A DNA stretch of 7,566 bases, taken from contig JAATEU010000353.1 of assembly GCA_015655565.1 (NCBI GenBank), positions 1 to 7,566 on the forward strand. Reading direction: 5' to 3'. Origin of the DNA: Clostridiales bacterium. Lineage in GTDB: Bacteria; Bacillota; Clostridia; Lachnospirales; Lachnospiraceae. This document shows positions 4,951 through 7,566 of this stretch, piece by piece. The notes under the pieces were generated by a model. It ran no database searches. It saw nothing but the letters and a program-made list of their open reading frames with translations, and was not told the DNA's origin. Within the stretch, counting starts at the first letter, position 1; each line of letters starts with the position of its first letter. The translations under genes were made by a program, and so were the position numbers.

Positions 4951-6161
4951 AGAATCCCCGCTTTACTTAACTTGGCTAAATTAATCAATTCACTATTTGT
5001 CTTTAGCAGCTTCCCTATAACCTTCCCATTCTCCTCTTCGCCGGATTCCTTGAAAACATAAAGTTTATTTACTTCGATTTCCCCATCCACACAATCTAAA
5101 ATCTCCGATATCTCAAGTACCTTCCGGCTTTTATCCCTCAGTCTTCCTAAATGTACGATAATATCAATGGCGGATGCTATCTGTTTTCTTACTGCCATAA
5201 GCGGAATATCAGCGCCCATCAGGACAAGAGTTTCTAAACGGTTTAACATATCCACCGTTGAATTTGCATGACCGGTGGACAAGGAACCATCATGTCCGCT
5301 GTTCATGGCCTGCAGCATATCAATTGCCGCAGCATCCCTTACTTCACCCACGATTATCCGGTCCGGCCTCATTCGAAGGGATGATTTAATTAGATCCCTT
5401 ATGGTTACCGCATTCTTTCCTTCCACATTAGCATTGCGGACCTCCAGCTTAACAAGGTTAGGAATTGTTTTAATCTGCAGTTCCGCAGAATCTTCAATGG
5501 TGATTATCCTTTCTTCCCCGGGAATAAAATTAGAAAGTGCGTTTAGAAAAGTTGTTTTGCCGGAACCTGTTCCGCCGCTGACAAATATATTATATCCGGC
5601 TATTACCAGCTTTTCTAAAAACCCGGCAGCTTCTTCCGAAACGGAGCCGATTTCAATTAATTTCTTAATAGTTATGGGATTATCCGGAAACTTTCTGATG
5701 GTGACCACAGGACCTTCTAATGCTACCGGCGGGAGAATAATATTAACCCTGGAGCCATCGGACAGCCTGGCGTCTACAATCGGACTGGCCTCATTAATAA
5801 TACGGTTGGACTTAGATACCATCTGCTGCACTACATCCTCTAATTTCTTTTCTGACTCAAACTTCTTGTCCCAGGGACGAATTGTTCCGTTTTGTTCTAT
5901 AAAGATATGCTTTGCCCCATTAACCATGATCTCTGTTATGGTAGGGTCTTCAATCAGTTCCTGCAGTATATCCAGCCTTCGTATTGAATTAAATATTTCT
6001 TTGCGAAGGCGCCTTTTATCCTGCATGCTTATGTAACTGTTTCTGCTTTGGGATAACAGGATTTCATCTATTACCTCTAAAATTTCTTCATCCTTAAGTT
6101 CTCTGGACAGGTCTATCTCCCGTATGACCAGGTCTTGAAGCTCTTGTTTTTGTGCATCCAT
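4947..6161 (-). CDS. tadA: TadA/CpaF secretion ATPase of the Tad pilus
   Basis: A cytoplasmic hexameric ATPase of the VirB11/GspE superfamily that powers Tad pilus assembly. ATG 6161 has GGGGG six to seven bases upstream. In the 404 residues the N-terminal helical part (1-60) leads into the conserved ITEIMVNGAKHIFIEQNG segment (75-92). The motor domain then carries Walker A GGTGSGKTT (196-204), the Asp box TIEDSAELQI (221-230), Walker B DRIIVGEVRD (267-276) and the His box GSLSTGHANS (292-301). All catalytic motifs are intact. Length matches CpaF relatives (about 400-450). It follows tadZ after about 79 bp and overlaps tadB by four bases. It is the most conserved gene in the window. Confidence 0.97.
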   Translation of the reverse strand: MDAQKQELQDLVIREIDLSRELKDEEILEVIDEILLSQSRNSYISMQDKRRLRKEIFNSIRRLDILQELIEDPTITEIMVNGAKHIFIEQNGTIRPWDKKFESEKKLEDVVQQMVSKSNRIINEASPIVDARLSDGSRVNIILPPVALEGPVVTIRKFPDNPITIKKLIEIGSVSEEAAGFLEKLVIAGYNIFVSGGTGSGKTTFLNALSNFIPGEERIITIEDSAELQIKTIPNLVKLEVRNANVEGKNAVTIRDLIKSSLRMRPDRIIVGEVRDAAAIDMLQAMNSGHDGSLSTGHANSTVDMLNRLETLVLMGADIPLMAVRKQIASAIDIIVHLGRLRDKSRKVLEISEILDCVDGEIEVNKLYVFKESGEEENGKVIGKLLKTNSELINLAKLSKAGIL

Positions 6162-6240
6162 AAATATCCCCCATTTATATTGTTATCAACTTTTAAGCTT
6201 TGAATTTCTGCGATTTCATTATTTCATCCGTTCTTTTTAT

Positions 6241-7242
6241 CTAAATTTGAATAGAATAGGATGCTGATTCGCTATAAACAGTTTCCGTATCCAAATCATT
6301 CACATGGAAGTTCTGATACCTGACCTTTTGTTCATTTGATACATTTACTACGGTTATCTTTTCTAAAACATCCTCATAGCATGCCCAGCTTAGCTGTTCT
6401 TTAAAATTATTATATCTGTCCTCCTCTCTGGAATTTTCCCCCAGCAAAAGCAATACCTGGCCGCTATTACGAAATAGTTCCAAGGTTGCCTGAAAATAAC
6501 AGCCGACATCAAATATTGCCACCTCATAATCCGTGGAAACCCTTATTTCTTCTAACCACCGGAGCATATCTTCCACGTTCAGTTCATACAAGTCAGGCCC
6601 AAAGGACACACCTTGAATATAATCCAGGTTGCCTCTTTTTTTAATAATGCCATTCATTTTATTAATTAAATTAGGGTGATTTTGTTTCAGAAAATAAATA
6701 AATTCCGATAAGCCTTTTTCTGCATTATGACCAAAAAACTCCGTAAAGGCCTGAAAGATATCCAGATTAATATATAACGTTTTTTTAAGTTTGGCATACC
6801 GGCTTGCTAAAGAAAGTGCAAAAGCCTGTCTGCCGGCATCCTCTCCAATAGAAAAAACACTGATTAGATCCACCTGGTGTTCATAAGAATTCTTAATTTT
6901 CCCCTGTAAGGTATCAAGGGGATAATAAGAAAAAAGTTCCTGCATAAGGGATTCTGCAGATTGAAACTTATAAATTACCGGATACCCACTGCCCTCCTGA
7001 TTATAATTACCTTCCGATAAGATGCATATATTCTTAATATTATCCTGTTTTATTTCTTCTGCCGGTATGTTTTCATTTAACAGCAAAATATAGATCTGGT
7101 TTTGTTCTGAATATTCCCTTAAACTATTATGATTGGTAAAAACCCGGACCTGGGTTAATTTTTTCTGCTTACGTTTCATGTAATCCAGCAGATGATTTGC
7201 ATATTCCGTTTCGTTATCATAAATTGCTAAAATACAGTTCAC
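6241..7242 (-). CDS. tadZ: TadZ/CpaE-like pilus localisation protein with a degenerate P-loop
   Basis: A MinD/ParA-fold protein thought to mark the cell site where the Tad machine is built. GTG 7242 is chosen because AAAGGAG precedes it by four bases. It makes the product begin VNCILAIYDNETEYANHLLDY, a typical receiver-like N-terminal domain (about 1-105 of 333). A TTG at 7272 would add ten residues. In the ATPase domain the Walker A region reads SVFSIGEDAGRQAFALSLA (about 128-146): glycines remain but both lysines of the deviant KGGxGKT motif are absent. The switch region TLYINLDIF (155-163) and Walker B-like VAIFDVG (241-247) are recognisable. ATP hydrolysis is therefore doubtful. Some TadZ proteins are known to have atypical ATPase domains. 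The gene sits between the prepilin peptidase and tadA, as usual. Confidence 0.82.
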   Translation of the reverse strand: MNCILAIYDNETEYANHLLDYMKRKQKKLTQVRVFTNHNSLREYSEQNQIYILLLNENIPAEEIKQDNIKNICILSEGNYNQEGSGYPVIYKFQSAESLMQELFSYYPLDTLQGKIKNSYEHQVDLISVFSIGEDAGRQAFALSLASRYAKLKKTLYINLDIFQAFTEFFGHNAEKGLSEFIYFLKQNHPNLINKMNGIIKKRGNLDYIQGVSFGPDLYELNVEDMLRWLEEIRVSTDYEVAIFDVGCYFQATLELFRNSGQVLLLLGENSREEDRYNNFKEQLSWACYEDVLEKITVVNVSNEQKVRYQNFHVNDLDTETVYSESASYSIQI

Positions 7243-7246
7243 TTTT

Positions 7247-7253
7247 CTCCTTT
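7247..7253 (-). promoter_or_regulatory. Ribosome binding site AAAGGAG deciding the tadZ start
   Basis: AAAGGAG lies four bases before GTG 7242. The alternative TTG 7272 has only AGGG about seven bases upstream, so the shorter product is preferred. Confidence 0.6.
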
Positions 7254-7307
7254 CTTTATATAGGTGCTCCAAAAGTCATCCCTAATCATTTTAGATATCT
7301 ATTAATT

Positions 7308-7566
7308 TTAGATACGGAAAATTATTTGTAAAAGAACCGCCGCTAAAATTGCAGCGGAAAAATGAATGACTCCCTGATAGCCGTCTCTTTTTACATCGTA
7401 ATAAGGCGGTATTCCCTTACCCTGATTGGGATTATTATATGACGTGTTAGTTTGAATATAAGATACAAGATAATGTAAACGATAAAATAACTGCTTATAT
7501 TTTATCAGATGAATAACTGACATGACTGCTGCTATAATAAAGGCAGCCACAATTGATTTAAAAACA
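7308..7566 (-). CDS. tadV: Prepilin peptidase (A24 family), C-terminal part
   Basis: The frame is open from the window edge down to TAA at 7310-7308, with no stop upstream of the apparent GTG at 7550, so this is the end of a longer gene. About 85 residues are visible: a hydrophobic helix (AAFIIAAVMSVIHL), a basic stretch KYKQLFYRLHYLVSYIQ, a Pro/Tyr-rich loop, the segment KRDGYQGVIHFSAAILAAVLLQ, and a short end. This helix, basic loop and IHFS-helix layout is how CpaA/TadV-type prepilin peptidases end. The catalytic aspartates (in GxGD-type motifs) would lie further upstream, outside the window. Its job would be to cleave Flp prepilin after the Gly before the hydrophobic helix. The identity is supported by position, first before tadZ and tadA, but not by catalytic residues. 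Confidence 0.7.
   Translation of the reverse strand, partial: VFKSIVAAFIIAAVMSVIHLIKYKQLFYRLHYLVSYIQTNTSYNNPNQGKGIPPYYDVKRDGYQGVIHFSAAILAAVLLQIIFRI

Noticed and set aside
5275..6036. Long open frame on the plus strand (253 codons)
   Set aside because: It lies entirely antisense to tadA, whose motifs are unmistakable, and its translation is a Ser/Leu/Ile-rich shadow with no recognisable domain.
6193..6219. Eight-codon mini-gene (MKSQKFKA) between tadZ and tadA
   Set aside because: No clear ribosome binding site and too short to distinguish from chance; no attenuator-like hairpins follow it.
7290..7317. Direct repeat of TTTAGATA between the prepilin peptidase and tadZ
   Set aside because: Two AT-rich eight-base copies about 17 bases apart are weak evidence, and one overlaps the end of the peptidase gene.
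1..7566. tRNA, rRNA, CRISPR array, transposase or insertion-sequence ends
   Set aside because: I found no cloverleaf, no spaced palindromic repeats and no transposase or integrase motifs in the window.

Overview
The window looks like chromosomal DNA from a low-GC, Gram-positive Clostridia-type bacterium, most likely Lachnospiraceae-like. This rests on the AT-rich sequence, the strong purine-rich Shine-Dalgarno sites, and the style of the Tad pilus genes. These include an Flp1-type pilin, a TadZ with an altered P-loop, and a TadC with a large extra domain. Every supported gene lies on the minus strand, so the region reads from high to low coordinates.

Right part (about 2590-7566): a Tad (tight adherence, type IVc) pilus assembly operon in the usual order. 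It holds the C-terminal end of the prepilin peptidase (tadV/cpaA-like, cut by the window edge), then tadZ (cpaE-like), tadA (cpaF-like secretion ATPase), tadB and tadC (inner-membrane platform). tadA and tadB overlap by four bases. About 200 bp downstream of tadC, where such operons carry the pilin gene, sits the start of an Flp prepilin (2389 downwards). It has a good ribosome binding site, a prepilin peptidase site and a +5 glutamate. Its reading then changes abruptly after Ile-Leu and stops, so most of the hydrophobic helix is missing.

Junction (about 2295-2329): the pilin loses its expected sequence inside an imperfect palindrome made of two related half-sites around a 7-base centre. I read this as the end of an integrated mobile element inserted into flp, with the palindrome as the attachment-site core. 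No integrase is visible, so this is an inference.

Left part (about 1-2280): accessory genes of plasmid/integrative-element type. They are an AT-rich orphan of 105 codons, a ParM/StbA-family actin-like ATPase, a ribbon-helix-helix protein in the ParR position, a 57-residue very hydrophobic basic peptide, a probably decayed tiny gene, and the start of another tiny membrane protein that leaves the window. Tandem AAGATACG repeats just upstream of the parM-like gene may be the binding site of the ParR-like protein.

Taken together, the most interesting reading is a Tad pilus locus whose major pilin is split by an element carrying its own actin-type segregation module. If the element can excise precisely, pilus production would be switched by its presence or absence.
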